This document shows positions 1 through 6,303 of a stretch of DNA of 10,753 nucleotides, in pieces. Position 1 is the first letter of the stretch; each line of letters begins with the position of its first letter. This DNA comes from Bacillus_I endophytica_A (GTDB lineage: Bacteria > Bacillota > Bacilli > Bacillales > Bacillaceae_H): the NCBI RefSeq assembly GCF_026790145.1, contig NZ_JALAMS010000082.1, positions 1 to 10,753 of the forward strand. Direction: 5' to 3'. A program made the position numbers and the translations under genes. Under the pieces are notes generated by a model. The model was given only the letters and a program-made list of their open reading frames with translations, had not been told where the DNA came from and ran no database searches.

Positions 1-21
1 TATCTTCTTTTAGTTAAGGAC
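1..21. repeat. Left copy of 21-bp terminal inverted repeat
   Basis: The first 21 bases are an exact reverse complement of the last 21 (10733-10753), and matching stops there. If the ends are joined they form a 42-bp perfect palindrome. Read in the minus direction it is followed by TTTATTTG, so it would be an intrinsic terminator for the acetyltransferase operon that ends at 28. This favours a circular molecule opened in a stem-loop over transposon ends or hairpin telomeres, but sequence alone cannot decide. Confidence 0.8.
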
Positions 22-27
22 AAATGA

Positions 28-168
28 TTATTTGTCTCTTTCCTTTGCTAAACGTAAACATTCTTTAGCAAAATCAGTTCTTTTACGAGAACGATTTGGG
101 CCTTTAACAATCTCATTAAGTATTTTCTTAGATTGTTGTTTATTGAGCTTAACACCTTTTAAACTCAT
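28..168 (-). CDS. Small basic protein, second copy of the GNAT-associated small protein
   Basis: This 46-residue protein is read from ATG at 168, with GGGGTG about 9 nt upstream. An in-frame ATG at 195 lacks a ribosome site. I do not recognise a family. Its C-terminal half has the pattern S-x-KR-x-DF-x-x-ECL-x-L-x-x-ER (seen here as SRKRTDFAKECLRLAKER). The same pattern occurs in the small protein encoded at 855-1037, so the two are probably paralogues that flank the acetyltransferase gene. It is the last gene of the cassette, 56 bp after the acetyltransferase stop, and its stop lies just before the terminal palindrome. A second antitoxin or a regulator is a reasonable inference; no function is shown. 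Confidence 0.6.
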   Translation of the reverse strand: MSLKGVKLNKQQSKKILNEIVKGPNRSRKRTDFAKECLRLAKERDK

Positions 169-224
169 TTTGATACACCCCAAGGTTTTTGACATATTAC
201 ATTTATAGTCATGCCTTTGGTGAT

Positions 225-845
225 TTATTCCCTATCAAGTTCTTTAAAAAACATATCTGCCTCACTATCACCATTTAAAGACTCCAGATGATCTTCAAAT
301 TCTGTGAAATCGTTGAAGTCAGGTATATAATATTTCATTAAATGTAAACCTTCTTCATCTATACTGACTTGTTCAAACCCTAATACTTCAGGGTCACTAT
401 AATAGGCTACTTTTTCAGGTACAGACCTTAAGAAAAAGTATCTACAAGCAAAAGTCTTATTAAGGGCCATAGCTTGTCCTATAAGTACTTTAATAACATA
501 AGTTCCAATTCCCTGTTCTTGATATCTTTCATCTACAGCTATATAGGACAACTCTACAGCTGGCACTTCTATTTCTGATGAAATTCTTTTTGATTCCTCA
601 TTGTCTACAGGAAATGAAGTACAACGTGAAGTGAAAAAACCAATAACTTCTTCTCTATAGACTAAAAGATTAGTAGTTGCCAGACCTAAAATGTGATTAT
701 AGTAGGCAGCATAATAATTTTTAATGAAAGAATCAATTTTCATATCCCCTGAACTAAAGTCACTGACAACTTGAGAAAGTTCATTTCTGTTTTTACAGTA
801 TTCATTTAATGGGATAAATTCTATTTCTTTATAATCAATACGCAT
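225..845 (-). CDS. GNAT-family N-acetyltransferase, toxin-like
   Basis: This is a 206-residue GNAT acetyltransferase. The acetyl-CoA pyrophosphate loop is visible as RYQEQGIG (residues 107-114) after the strand VELSYIAVD (97-105), and the last core strand is YYSDPEVLGFE (148-158). The N-terminal half has the layout of TacT/AtaT-type toxins: an F-x-S/C-G-like start (30-33), a helix, TTNLLVY (57-63) and EVIGFFT (66-72). Those toxins acetylate aminoacyl-tRNA, so the family suggests a translation-targeting toxin, but the substrate is not visible here. An acidic tail (about 180-206) is unusual. ATG 845 has the ribosome site TAGGAG, whose TAG is the stop codon of the preceding small gene, so the two are tightly coupled. 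A metabolic or drug acetyltransferase is the alternative. Confidence 0.8.
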   Translation of the reverse strand: MRIDYKEIEFIPLNEYCKNRNELSQVVSDFSSGDMKIDSFIKNYYAAYYNHILGLATTNLLVYREEVIGFFTSRCTSFPVDNEESKRISSEIEVPAVELSYIAVDERYQEQGIGTYVIKVLIGQAMALNKTFACRYFFLRSVPEKVAYYSDPEVLGFEQVSIDEEGLHLMKYYIPDFNDFTEFEDHLESLNGDSEADMFFKELDRE

Positions 846-854
846 ATTAATCTC

Positions 855-1037
855 CTAAAAATTATAAACTAATTTCTTTGCATCCTCACGTTCATTATAA
901 AGATCTAAACATTCTTGTAGAAAATCTTTTTTTCTCTTACTTAAAGGTTGACTATGCTTCTCAATCATCTCTAAACCTATTTTAGTCGATTCTTTATCAC
1001 TAATTTTCAAAGGTTTTAAAGGTTGATAATTATTCAT
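855..1037 (-). CDS. Small protein upstream of GNAT gene, antitoxin candidate
   Basis: This 60-residue protein starts at ATG 1037, 8 nt after AGGAG. The in-frame GTG nine bases further upstream overlaps the ribosome site itself and is unlikely to be used. No family is recognised, and there is no evident ribbon-helix-helix like TacA. The C-terminal half carries SKRKKDFLQECLDLYNER, which matches the small protein at 28-168. It is the first gene of the cassette, directly behind a good sigma-A promoter, and its stop codon lies in the ribosome site of the acetyltransferase gene. Antitoxin first, with the toxin translationally coupled behind it, is the usual order of type II toxin-antitoxin operons. 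That role is inferred from position only. Confidence 0.7.
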   Translation of the reverse strand: MNNYQPLKPLKISDKESTKIGLEMIEKHSQPLSKRKKDFLQECLDLYNEREDAKKLVYNF

Positions 1038-1058
1038 ATTATCCACTCCTTTTTTAAT

Positions 1059-1087
1059 ATTATCAGTCTTGAAGTAGGTCTAGTCAA
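1059..1087 (-). promoter_or_regulatory. Sigma-A promoter of the small protein/GNAT operon
   Basis: On the minus strand, -35 TTGACT (1082-1087) and -10 GATAAT (1059-1064) are separated by 17 bp. Transcription would start near 1052, almost at the ribosome site, giving a very short leader. Confidence 0.65.
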
Positions 1088-1100
1088 TCTAAATATAATG

Positions 1101-1205
1101 TTATATACAAACCTCAAATATTCCTTCTTGCTTCTTATCTACTTCTCTTTTTAAAGTAAGTTTATCTTCATTCAACAGGTGAGTTGTTAAATAACATGCT
1201 ATGAA
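1101..1205 (-). pseudogene. Possible C-terminal gene remnant
   Basis: One minus-strand frame stays open for 34 codons between two stops and reads like protein, with an ending such as REVDKKQEGIFEVCI. It has no start codon with a ribosome site. It may be the tail of a decayed gene in the rep-to-GNAT gap, or chance; no family is recognised. Confidence 0.25.
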
Positions 1206-1218
1206 TTACCTTAAGGTT

Positions 1219-2082
1219 TTACCATTCCACACTTAATTCTTCTAATTTTTGCACTAAGGTACTTTTTGAGGGCTCAAGAAAATTAATTAACGGTTGTTTT
1301 TGTACAGTCTCCTGTCGTTTAACTGTTAAAAAGACACGGTGAGCTGTTCCATATGTATATCGACGTAAAGCATCAAAGGATTGTCCAGCGTTGATACGAT
1401 TTAGTTTAAGGGCTGCAATAGAATCATTCACAATATTAACGGCCATATCAGTTAAATCTTCCAATGGACGTTCCACATTTGCATGAAGATAACCAAGACG
1501 AATTTTCCCCCATAATTGATAAACATCGTCTACTTTAGGAAAGTAAGATCGTACCTTTTCTATAAATCTTTTAGGAATAAATGATGGATATATTTCCTTT
1601 TTAGAGACACTTTCTTCACGTATTGTATTTATATTATGGGTTTGTTTTAAAGAGATATTGTTTTCTTGGTGTGACATTTTAACCGTTTCTTGTGTGTCAT
1701 CCGCTATAGGTTGTTCTACTGGTTGCTCTATTGGTTGAATTACAATAGCATTAGATGTCTGTTGCATATCACTGCTTCGTTTCATTTCGTATTGGCGAAT
1801 AATACCGAGTTCTTCTAAATGATTGCATGCACGAATAATAGTGCGACGGCTTTTTCCTAGGAGATCCGCCATTTTGTTTTTTGTTAAGAATGATACGCCT
1901 TTGTATTTTGCAGAGTAACGATGGAGAAGATCTAATACAGCAATTTGTGTTTTATTTAATTCATTTTCAAAGATTTCTTTATGTGCTCGTACAGTTTCGT
2001 TCAATTGGTCAATGTTTTCAAAGATTGATAGGTTTTTAAATGTATCTTCGCTTGCTATGATTTCGATAGCCTGTTTAGCCAC
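1219..2082 (-). CDS. Probable plasmid replication initiator (winged-helix protein)
   Basis: I place the start at GTG 2082 because a strong site, AAAGGAGAGG, precedes it by 5 nt. The longer in-frame ATG at 2178 would run translation through a transcription terminator hairpin and lacks a ribosome site. The product is 287 residues. A winged-helix region at about 50-100 contains LTKNKMADLLGKSRRT and LEELGIIRQYEMKRS, like the DNA-binding domains of theta Rep proteins and DnaD-type proteins. A Pro/Gln-rich linker (IEQPVEQPI) leads to an uncharacterised C-terminal half. Similar HTH proteins are common on Bacillus cereus-group plasmids. The role of initiator is inferred from three things: no other Rep candidate exists here, the gene sits beside mob, and its leader carries a full antisense-RNA attenuation circuit. 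Confidence 0.6.
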   Translation of the reverse strand: MAKQAIEIIASEDTFKNLSIFENIDQLNETVRAHKEIFENELNKTQIAVLDLLHRYSAKYKGVSFLTKNKMADLLGKSRRTIIRACNHLEELGIIRQYEMKRSSDMQQTSNAIVIQPIEQPVEQPIADDTQETVKMSHQENNISLKQTHNINTIREESVSKKEIYPSFIPKRFIEKVRSYFPKVDDVYQLWGKIRLGYLHANVERPLEDLTDMAVNIVNDSIAALKLNRINAGQSFDALRRYTYGTAHRVFLTVKRQETVQKQPLINFLEPSKSTLVQKLEELSVEW

Positions 2083-2100
2083 TTTTACCTCTCCTTTTAG

Positions 2101-2144
2101 CAAACAAAAAGACGCTGTTGCCTCAAAAAGGGGACAACAACGCC
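2101..2144 (-). terminator. Attenuator terminator in the rep leader
   Basis: In the rep mRNA, CGTTGTTGTCC can pair with GGCAACAGCG (10 pairs, one bulge), followed directly by TCTTTTTG. It lies just before the ribosome site of the 1219-2082 gene, so it would abort rep transcription. The right arm (CAACAGC) recurs upstream in the leader (plus-strand complement at 2260-2266). That copy could pair with the left arm to form an antiterminator. Confidence 0.65.
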
Positions 2145-2187
2145 TTTGTTCGACGAAAAAGAAAAGAGAGTTCGCCAAATTATTCCC

Positions 2188-2216
2188 TTGAAACTACTTT
2201 AAGTTTACGGTAGAAT
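2188..2216 (+). promoter_or_regulatory. Sigma-A promoter for an antisense RNA to the rep leader
   Basis: On the plus strand, -35 TTGAAA (2188-2193) and -10 TAGAAT (2211-2216) are separated by exactly 17 bp. It points against the rep transcript and lies inside the rep leader, with no gene ahead of it in its own direction. A start near 2223 is expected. Confidence 0.65.
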
Positions 2217-2222
2217 GTACAC

Positions 2223-2345
2223 ATAAAAATTAAGTAGTACAAAGAAGTTATGTAGGTCAGCTGTTGTCTCAGTACTGGTGAGACGACCAAAGTAAAAGGA
2301 TTGCAGTCCGATTACTTGGCCTTATATAGCTTCTTTTTATTTTGC
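2223..2345 (+). ncRNA. Putative antisense RNA controlling rep
   Basis: The predicted RNA of about 120 nt has a closed branched fold. The outer stem pairs AAAGAAG plus TTATGTAGG (2241-2256) with CCTTATATAGCTTCTTT (2320-2336). Inside are two hairpins: GTCTCA/TGAGAC (2266-2271 with 2279-2284), and one closed by CCAA/TTGG and GTAA/TTAC (2287-2319). The tract TTTTTATTTT follows the outer stem directly, as in an intrinsic terminator. It is fully complementary to the 5' part of the rep leader. By analogy with pT181 and pIP501 it would block the antiterminator and force termination at 2101-2144. Confidence 0.6.
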
Positions 2346-2364
2346 GTTCTTTTATTTGTTTACT

Positions 2365-2393
2365 ATTCTAATAGTTTGCTAAGTGGATATCAA
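2365..2393 (-). promoter_or_regulatory. Sigma-A promoter of rep
   Basis: On the minus strand, -35 TTGATA (2388-2393) and -10 TAGAAT (2365-2370) are separated by 17 bp. It starts right after the stop of the DUF3967-type gene, so rep has its own transcript with a leader of about 275 nt (start near 2358). Confidence 0.65.
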
Positions 2394-2394
2394 G

Positions 2395-3072
2395 TTAATT
2401 TTTCCCTGTTCCAAATAACTTTGAAAAGAACCCTTTCTTCTTCTCCTCGTTACTAGCCGTTATGAGGCGTTTTGTATCATGTATTTCACGAACAACCTCT
2501 GTAAACTGTTTATCGCGGTTCTCTAGCTTTTCCTCTATATATTTCTCATACTTTCCTATCGTTACGTCCCGTTCTTTGATTTCCTCTAGAGTTTTTATAA
2601 TAAACTCCTTTTCTTTTCTTTCTTTTTCGCTCTGATTCTTTAATTCCATGAGTAGTTCTCGATTAAATCGATCTAATCTATCAATACGTTCTTCTTGGCG
2701 AGATAACACTTCATTCTGCTTCTCTACAAGCTCTAACAACTGATTTATTTTATAGCCGTCATGACGCGACATGACGGCTATATCGCCATTAGAATCTGAT
2801 TTATCCATCATATCGCTACCCGTTATGTTCTTCCTTGCTCGTCCCTTGATAGATACGTCTTTCGCTGCGTTCTCTAGCGTTCGGCCTTCCTCTTGTGTAA
2901 GCTTTTTTATATGGCGAAGCGCTAGTAAATCAGTATCGTAAAAAATACGATTGTTATTCTCATTCCGATCAAAAATATATTCTTCTTTCTCGAGTAACAA
3001 ACACCATTTACGCAATGTTGAAGTTGATATACCCAAGTTGTCTGCTGCTTGTTTAGTACTATATGCATTCAT
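2395..3072 (-). CDS. MerR-like HTH, coiled-coil protein (DUF3967 type)
   Basis: This is a 225-residue protein. Residues 5-24 form a MerR-like helix-turn-helix (STKQAADNLGISTSTLRKWC). A basic linker follows (about 71-85), then a long coiled coil rich in E, K and R (about 108-165). A C-terminal segment around KYIEEKLENRDKQF resembles DUF3967, and the tail KKKGFFSKLFG (211-221) is basic and amphipathic. Such proteins are frequent on Bacillus plasmids beside rep and mob genes. A role in partition, copy control or regulation is likely but unproven. The architecture, DNA binding at one end and coiled coil plus a membrane-seeking tail at the other, would suit a segregation factor. ATG 3072 has GGGGGTG 11 nt upstream. 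The coding sequence contains a perfect 13-bp inverted repeat (2751-2782). Confidence 0.75.
   Translation of the reverse strand: MNAYSTKQAADNLGISTSTLRKWCLLLEKEEYIFDRNENNNRIFYDTDLLALRHIKKLTQEEGRTLENAAKDVSIKGRARKNITGSDMMDKSDSNGDIAVMSRHDGYKINQLLELVEKQNEVLSRQEERIDRLDRFNRELLMELKNQSEKERKEKEFIIKTLEEIKERDVTIGKYEKYIEEKLENRDKQFTEVVREIHDTKRLITASNEEKKKGFFSKLFGTGKN
2751..2782. repeat. Perfect 13-bp inverted repeat inside the DUF3967-type gene
   Basis: TATAGCCGTCATG and its exact reverse complement are separated by six bases (ACGCGA). Such a long perfect repeat inside a coding region is unusual. It has no T-run and sits in the low-complexity linker of the protein. A protein-binding site, for example a partition or autoregulation site, is one possibility. 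Confidence 0.6.
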
Positions 3073-3090
3073 TATATAGTAACACCCCCG

Positions 3091-3176
3091 TCATAACGCC
3101 TTATAGCACCATTCTATAATACTGACGTAAATCCTGCTATTGGCAAGATAATGGTAGGCGTTCGTTGACGTTATGA
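3091..3176. promoter_or_regulatory. Inverted repeats upstream of the DUF3967-type gene
   Basis: TCATAACG (3091-3098) is repeated in inverted orientation as CGTTATGA (3169-3176). AATGGTAG (3150-3157) and CTACCATT (3178-3185) form a second overlapping pair. They lie in the 119-bp gap between mob and the HTH gene, where an autoregulatory operator would be expected. The promoter itself is not clear; TTGCCA with TATTAT has a 19-bp spacer. Confidence 0.35.
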
Positions 3177-3191
3177 ATCTACCATTCTTTT

Positions 3192-4412
3192 TTAACGCTC
3201 AGGTTCATAATTTCGCTCTTTTTTCCGAGTTTGCTTCTTACTATTTTTTCGTTCTTGTTCTTTGTCTATAAATTCTTTTGCACCTTTGATTTCTTCGTCT
3301 CCTGAAAAATATCTGGTTAATATTTTTTCCTTTGCTGTAGTTAACAAACGAGCTTTAACATAGCCGATCATTTTAGCTAACTCAGGAATCCTCTCCAAAT
3401 AGAGCTCTTTTACTCGCTCTAAAGTTTTTTTCAAAAAGTCGTTTTCTTTTTCTAAACTACTGTTTTTCTTTTGCAAATCCATATTTTTTGTTCCCAACAT
3501 ATCACGTTGTCTAGCTAAATCCTTTTTCTCTTGTTCTAATCTTGCATTTTTAATTTCTAGGCCCTTATTTTCACTTCTAAGCCATTCAGAGGACTTGGCG
3601 AGGGTTTTGATACTTTCAAAGTCTTCAACTCCAATCTCGAGCGTTTTAGAGCGAATAAAACCACCTTTCTCTTTAACTTCTACCTTATCAACCTTTTCAA
3701 CATGGTCTATAGACCTTCCCAAGTCGCTTAAGCGACCTTCTATATCTTTAATTGAGTCTTCAATCTCTCGTTTTTCCATTTGTTTTGCTTGTAAATCATT
3801 TTCCAAGGTCATAACCTTTTCATTCAACGTCTTAGCTTTAAATTCTTGAGTTTTTAAATGTTCTCTATCGGACCCTTTTTCCCCACGTTGCAAATCAAAC
3901 CCTTGCTTTTGCATGTGTTTGGGGAACTCGTCCTGAATCCACTGTAATTCTTGCCGATTAAAAACATTTTTGCTTTGCAGTTTACCATCACGCATTGGGA
4001 CAACGCCTATATGCATATGGGGTGTTTTTTCATCGTTATGTACGGTCGCATAAGCAATATTTTGTTGACCATATCTTTCTGCAAATAACTTATAGCTTTC
4101 TTTAAAAAATTTTTCGTGTTGCTGGGGATCTAGACGCTCAAAAAAACTTTTGTCTGACGTTATGAGTAATTCGTTAACCATAACAGCATCTTTTCGTATT
4201 TTTCTCGTCCCTGTTTTTTGACTCTCAATAATCTCTTTTACTCGCTTGTTATAATCAATCTTTTCTAGATTCACCAAATCGTAATTTAAATGGGAACGCT
4301 CCTTATCAATATCGGGATTCGTTTTACTCTCCCTCTCACGCTGATTATGAAATTGCATCCCTTTAAGGTCATGAGATTTCATCTTTTCCATACGACAAAT
4401 CGCATAGCTCAT
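3192..4412 (-). CDS. mob: MobV-family relaxase (Mob/Pre)
   Basis: This is a 406-residue relaxase that nicks the plasmid at oriT and pilots the strand during mobilisation. The N-terminal domain is typical of MobV. Motif I is FHNQRER with His22, the position of the catalytic histidine in MobM of pMV158. A conserved region SHLNYDL follows (40-46), and the metal-binding motif is HNDEKTPHMHIG (His125, Glu128, His132, His134). From about residue 190 the protein becomes a long charged coiled coil, as in other MobV members, and the C-terminus is strongly basic. ATG 4412 has AAAAGGGGTGG 6-7 nt upstream. The gene lies just downstream of its oriT and promoter, so autoregulation by oriT binding is likely, as known for MobM. 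No conjugation pore genes are present, so transfer would need a helper. Confidence 0.95.
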   Translation of the reverse strand: MSYAICRMEKMKSHDLKGMQFHNQRERESKTNPDIDKERSHLNYDLVNLEKIDYNKRVKEIIESQKTGTRKIRKDAVMVNELLITSDKSFFERLDPQQHEKFFKESYKLFAERYGQQNIAYATVHNDEKTPHMHIGVVPMRDGKLQSKNVFNRQELQWIQDEFPKHMQKQGFDLQRGEKGSDREHLKTQEFKAKTLNEKVMTLENDLQAKQMEKREIEDSIKDIEGRLSDLGRSIDHVEKVDKVEVKEKGGFIRSKTLEIGVEDFESIKTLAKSSEWLRSENKGLEIKNARLEQEKKDLARQRDMLGTKNMDLQKKNSSLEKENDFLKKTLERVKELYLERIPELAKMIGYVKARLLTTAKEKILTRYFSGDEEIKGAKEFIDKEQERKNSKKQTRKKERNYEPER

Positions 4413-4519
4413 AAATCCACCCCTTTTTATTCCTTCTTTTCGACGAAACTAGTGCCCAAAAAAAGTTTTCGACATTCCCAAAATAATAGGGAGAGAGCGA
4501 CCTTTATTCGGAACACTTC

Positions 4520-4546
4520 CATGTAAAGTATAACACACTATACTTT
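4520..4546 (-). other. oriT: oriT of the pMV158/MobV type
   Basis: Read on the minus strand, AAAGTATAGTGTG is followed by TTATACTTTACATG, which matches the oriT core of pMV158-family plasmids as I know it. The arms AAAGTATA/TATACTTT (4525-4532 and 4539-4546) are perfect around ACACAC. By analogy the nick falls between G and T, opposite 4534/4533 on the minus strand. The mob gene would then enter the recipient first and the hairpin cluster at 4578-4741 last. Confidence 0.9.
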
Positions 4547-4554
4547 TGGAACAA
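4527..4554 (-). promoter_or_regulatory. Probable mob promoter overlapping oriT
   Basis: On the minus strand, -35 TTGTTC (4549-4554) and -10 TATACT (4527-4532) have a 16-bp spacer. The -10 is part of the oriT arm, so relaxase bound at oriT would repress its own gene. Confidence 0.5.
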
Positions 4555-4577
4555 AAGTGTGTGCTCTGCGAGGCTTG

Positions 4578-4741
4578 TACGGCTATGCCGTATTCATGCT
4601 ATCGCATGAAAAAGACCTTGGGGTGTCGCCCCCAAACGACGACCAACGGAAGGCCGTTGGATCCCTTCAAAAACTCCCCCAACCCCCTCACATTTTGAGG
4701 GGGCTCCCTCGCCGGTTGGCAGGAACAAACAAAGTTTGTTC
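4578..4741. repeat. Run of six hairpins in a GC-rich tract beside oriT
   Basis: Six perfect stem-loops lie almost end to end: TACGGC/GCCGTA (4578-4592), TTCATGC/GCATGAA (4593-4610), TTGGGG/CCCCAA (4618-4635), CCAACGG/CCGTTGG (4643-4660), CCCCCTCA/TGAGGGGG (4683-4703) and GAACAAAC/GTTTGTTC (4723-4741). The tract is much richer in G+C than its surroundings. Open frames across it look like repeat sequence and not protein. Its place on the trailing side of oriT suits a single-strand initiation or strand-transfer structure. No gene is seen from 4547 to 4988. Confidence 0.7.
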
Positions 4742-4903
4742 AAGGCCAAGAGGGTTCGGATGCAGTACGTCTATCCACTCCTTAAATTCTCGACCTATCG
4801 GTCTTGCGATTTACCGTGGACAGACACTCTAGACATCTCCCTATCTATTAATGGAAGTATATATTTATATAATTTTACCTTTTGAGGTACATTTTTCTTT
4901 TAA

Positions 4904-4925
4904 AACATGATAATATTTACATGTT
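4904..4925. promoter_or_regulatory. Inverted repeat upstream of the secreted-peptide gene
   Basis: AACATG and CATGTT are separated by ten A/T bases, about 64 bp before the start codon. It may be an operator. A weak -10-like TATAAA (4945-4950) follows, with TTGCTT 15 bp ahead of it, so the promoter is only a guess. Confidence 0.35.
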
Positions 4926-4988
4926 GCTTTTTGGATAAATTACATATAAAAAGTGGCTTATTAAATTCTAGGAGGCAGGAGTATATCT

Positions 4989-5570
4989 ATGAGTCTATCT
5001 ATTTCTAAAGGTACATTAGTAAAATTATTTATATCTGTATCTGCTTTAATGTTGGTCTTTGCAAGTCTATTACCTTCATTATCTTTTGCAGCATCAGATA
5101 ATGAAACGGAAAACATGCGTCAACTTGAAAATGACTTAGAGTTTATTTTCGATGAGGCTACAACTATGGTAGATAACAAATATGTTCTTGATGAGGAAAA
5201 AACTGCAGATTACTTTGGAACTGAAAATGTAGCAGCAATTAAAATTTTCATCAAATTAGTAAATGAAGAACCTGTAACAGAAACAGAATTCTATGCAGCA
5301 GGACTAGAACCTCAACAAGAAGGAGCTAATGTTTCCAATGAGGGTCAAATCAGTACATTATCTTGGACAGGTTGTGTAAAAGATAAAATTTTGATTGCAA
5401 CTGGCATCGGTTTTATCACTGGTGGAATGAATAAACTAATCGAAGAAAAGGCTTGGAAAAAGCTTGCTATGGAAGTCCTAAAAATTGCTGGAAAAAATGC
5501 AGTTAAAGGTGGAGTAGTTGGTTTAACTGCCTCTTTAGGAGTATGGAGTATAGCTTGTATCGGTAAGTAA
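4989..5570 (+). CDS. Secreted precursor with hydrophobic two-cysteine C-terminus; bacteriocin-like
   Basis: This is a 193-residue precursor. Residues 1-35 are a clear Sec signal peptide: a Lys near the start, a hydrophobic core LFISVSALMLVFASLL, and a probable cut near FAA/S. Residues 36-120 are acidic and hydrophilic, as in a propeptide. Residues 121-193 are basic and hydrophobic, with glycine-rich membrane-active-looking stretches (ATGIGFITGG, GGVVGLTASLGVW) and only two cysteines, C129 and C190, which could close a disulfide loop. The layout is like the killing factor precursor SdpC, but I cannot claim homology. AGGAGG (4970-4975) and CAGGAG (4976-4981) both precede ATG 4989. The gene ends three bases before a perfect terminator shared with a converging operon for a regulator and two membrane proteins, which suggests a toxin with immunity. 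Confidence 0.65.
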   Translation: MSLSISKGTLVKLFISVSALMLVFASLLPSLSFAASDNETENMRQLENDLEFIFDEATTMVDNKYVLDEEKTADYFGTENVAAIKIFIKLVNEEPVTETEFYAAGLEPQQEGANVSNEGQISTLSWTGCVKDKILIATGIGFITGGMNKLIEEKAWKKLAMEVLKIAGKNAVKGGVVGLTASLGVWSIACIGK

Positions 5571-5573
5571 ACT

Positions 5574-5622
5574 AAAGCACTAAAAAACAGCCCAGTATAA
5601 ATGGGCTGTTTTTTAGTGCTTT
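5574..5622. terminator. Bidirectional terminator between converging genes
   Basis: A perfect 21-bp stem (5574-5594 with 5602-5622) has a seven-base loop and A/T runs at both sides of the GC core GCCCA/TGGGC. It serves the plus-strand gene ending at 5570 and the minus-strand operon ending at 5623. Confidence 0.9.
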
Positions 5623-5793
5623 CTAATTACGTCTCTTTATAAATACCTTATCAAGTATAAGTGTAAGAAGTGTATACAAAATTGAAAACATAATCATATA
5701 GATTACTTCTACGGAATTATCTAAACCTACAACTTTAAAGAAAATTATTTGTAGGATAAATGAAATAATAAGAAGTGAAAGATATTTACCCAT
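5623..5793 (-). CDS. Small two-TM membrane protein, immunity candidate
   Basis: This 56-residue protein has ATG at 5793 and AAAGGTGG about 9 nt upstream. Two hydrophobic helices are visible (LSLLIISFILQIIFF, about 5-19, and VIYMIMFSILYTLLTLIL, about 30-47). A short polar turn separates them, and the basic end KRRN fits a cytoplasmic C-terminus. It is the last gene of the operon, 26 bp after the four-TM gene, and it ends at the shared terminator facing the secreted-peptide gene. Small membrane proteins in this position often give immunity to membrane-active peptides. No family is recognised, so this is inference from size, topology and place. Confidence 0.65.
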   Translation of the reverse strand: MGKYLSLLIISFILQIIFFKVVGLDNSVEVIYMIMFSILYTLLTLILDKVFIKRRN

Positions 5794-5819
5794 ATTGATC
5801 AGCCACCTTTAATAATGCC

Positions 5820-6299
5820 CTATTCATTAGAATCTAATAATTGTTTATTTTTTTTATAGGAACGTTTTAAAGAAAAATAATTTATTAGAAAAAAGAAAAA
5901 TGTTGCTATTAACGGAGTTAATATAATTTCAAGCCAAGAGAATTGCACTCTAGGTATTCCTATAACGGCCAGATAAAATACAAAGAAAACAATAACAAAA
6001 GTAATTGATTTAACAATAATATTCCTTCTCTGTAAAGCAAATTCTTGTCGAGTTGAAACATTAGTGTATTCAATGCCGGAACATATATATCTTAATAATA
6101 AATATATGATAAATATTCCAATGTTAATTATCAGTATAAAATCAGTGTCGAAATTTAATTTAGGAAACAAATTATTTACACAGAAAGATAAGATTAAACA
6201 AATTGCAAGTACCACAGATGATTCCGCTAAAAAATAAACCAATCTATTCCTTTTATACTCATCATTAGGCAATAAAAAAGATATCCAAGAATTCTCCAT
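5820..6299 (-). CDS. Four-TM membrane protein (DUF3278-like)
   Basis: This is a 159-residue integral membrane protein with four predicted helices at about 20-44, 53-73, 94-115 and 122-143. It has a basic loop between helices 2 and 3 (around QRRN) and a Lys-rich cytoplasmic tail. Membrane proteins of this size that directly follow a small Cro/CI-type regulator are common in Firmicutes. The layout recalls DUF3278, although no search could be run. ATG 6299 follows the regulator's stop by four bases, with GGGGTGA as the ribosome site, so the two are coupled. It may sense or resist an envelope stress such as the peptide encoded at 4989-5570; that is inference. Confidence 0.65.
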   Translation of the reverse strand: MENSWISFLLPNDEYKRNRLVYFLAESSVVLAICLILSFCVNNLFPKLNFDTDFILIINIGIFIIYLLLRYICSGIEYTNVSTRQEFALQRRNIIVKSITFVIVFFVFYLAVIGIPRVQFSWLEIILTPLIATFFFFLINYFSLKRSYKKNKQLLDSNE

Positions 6300-6303
6300 G
6301 TTA

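Noticed and set aside
2083..2178. N-terminal extension of the rep gene to ATG 2178
   Set aside because: The extension runs through the attenuator hairpin, has no ribosome site, and reads as low-quality protein (SLFFFVEQRRCCPLF). GTG 2082 has a strong site.
3595..3849. Plus-strand frame of 84 codons opposite the relaxase gene
   Set aside because: It is antisense to the well-supported mob gene and Ser/Leu-rich in the way of a shadow of a coiled-coil region.
4557..4832. Plus-strand frame of 91 codons over the hairpin tract
   Set aside because: No ribosome site, and the peptide is only a reading of the GC-rich inverted repeats; the DNA structure explains the frame.
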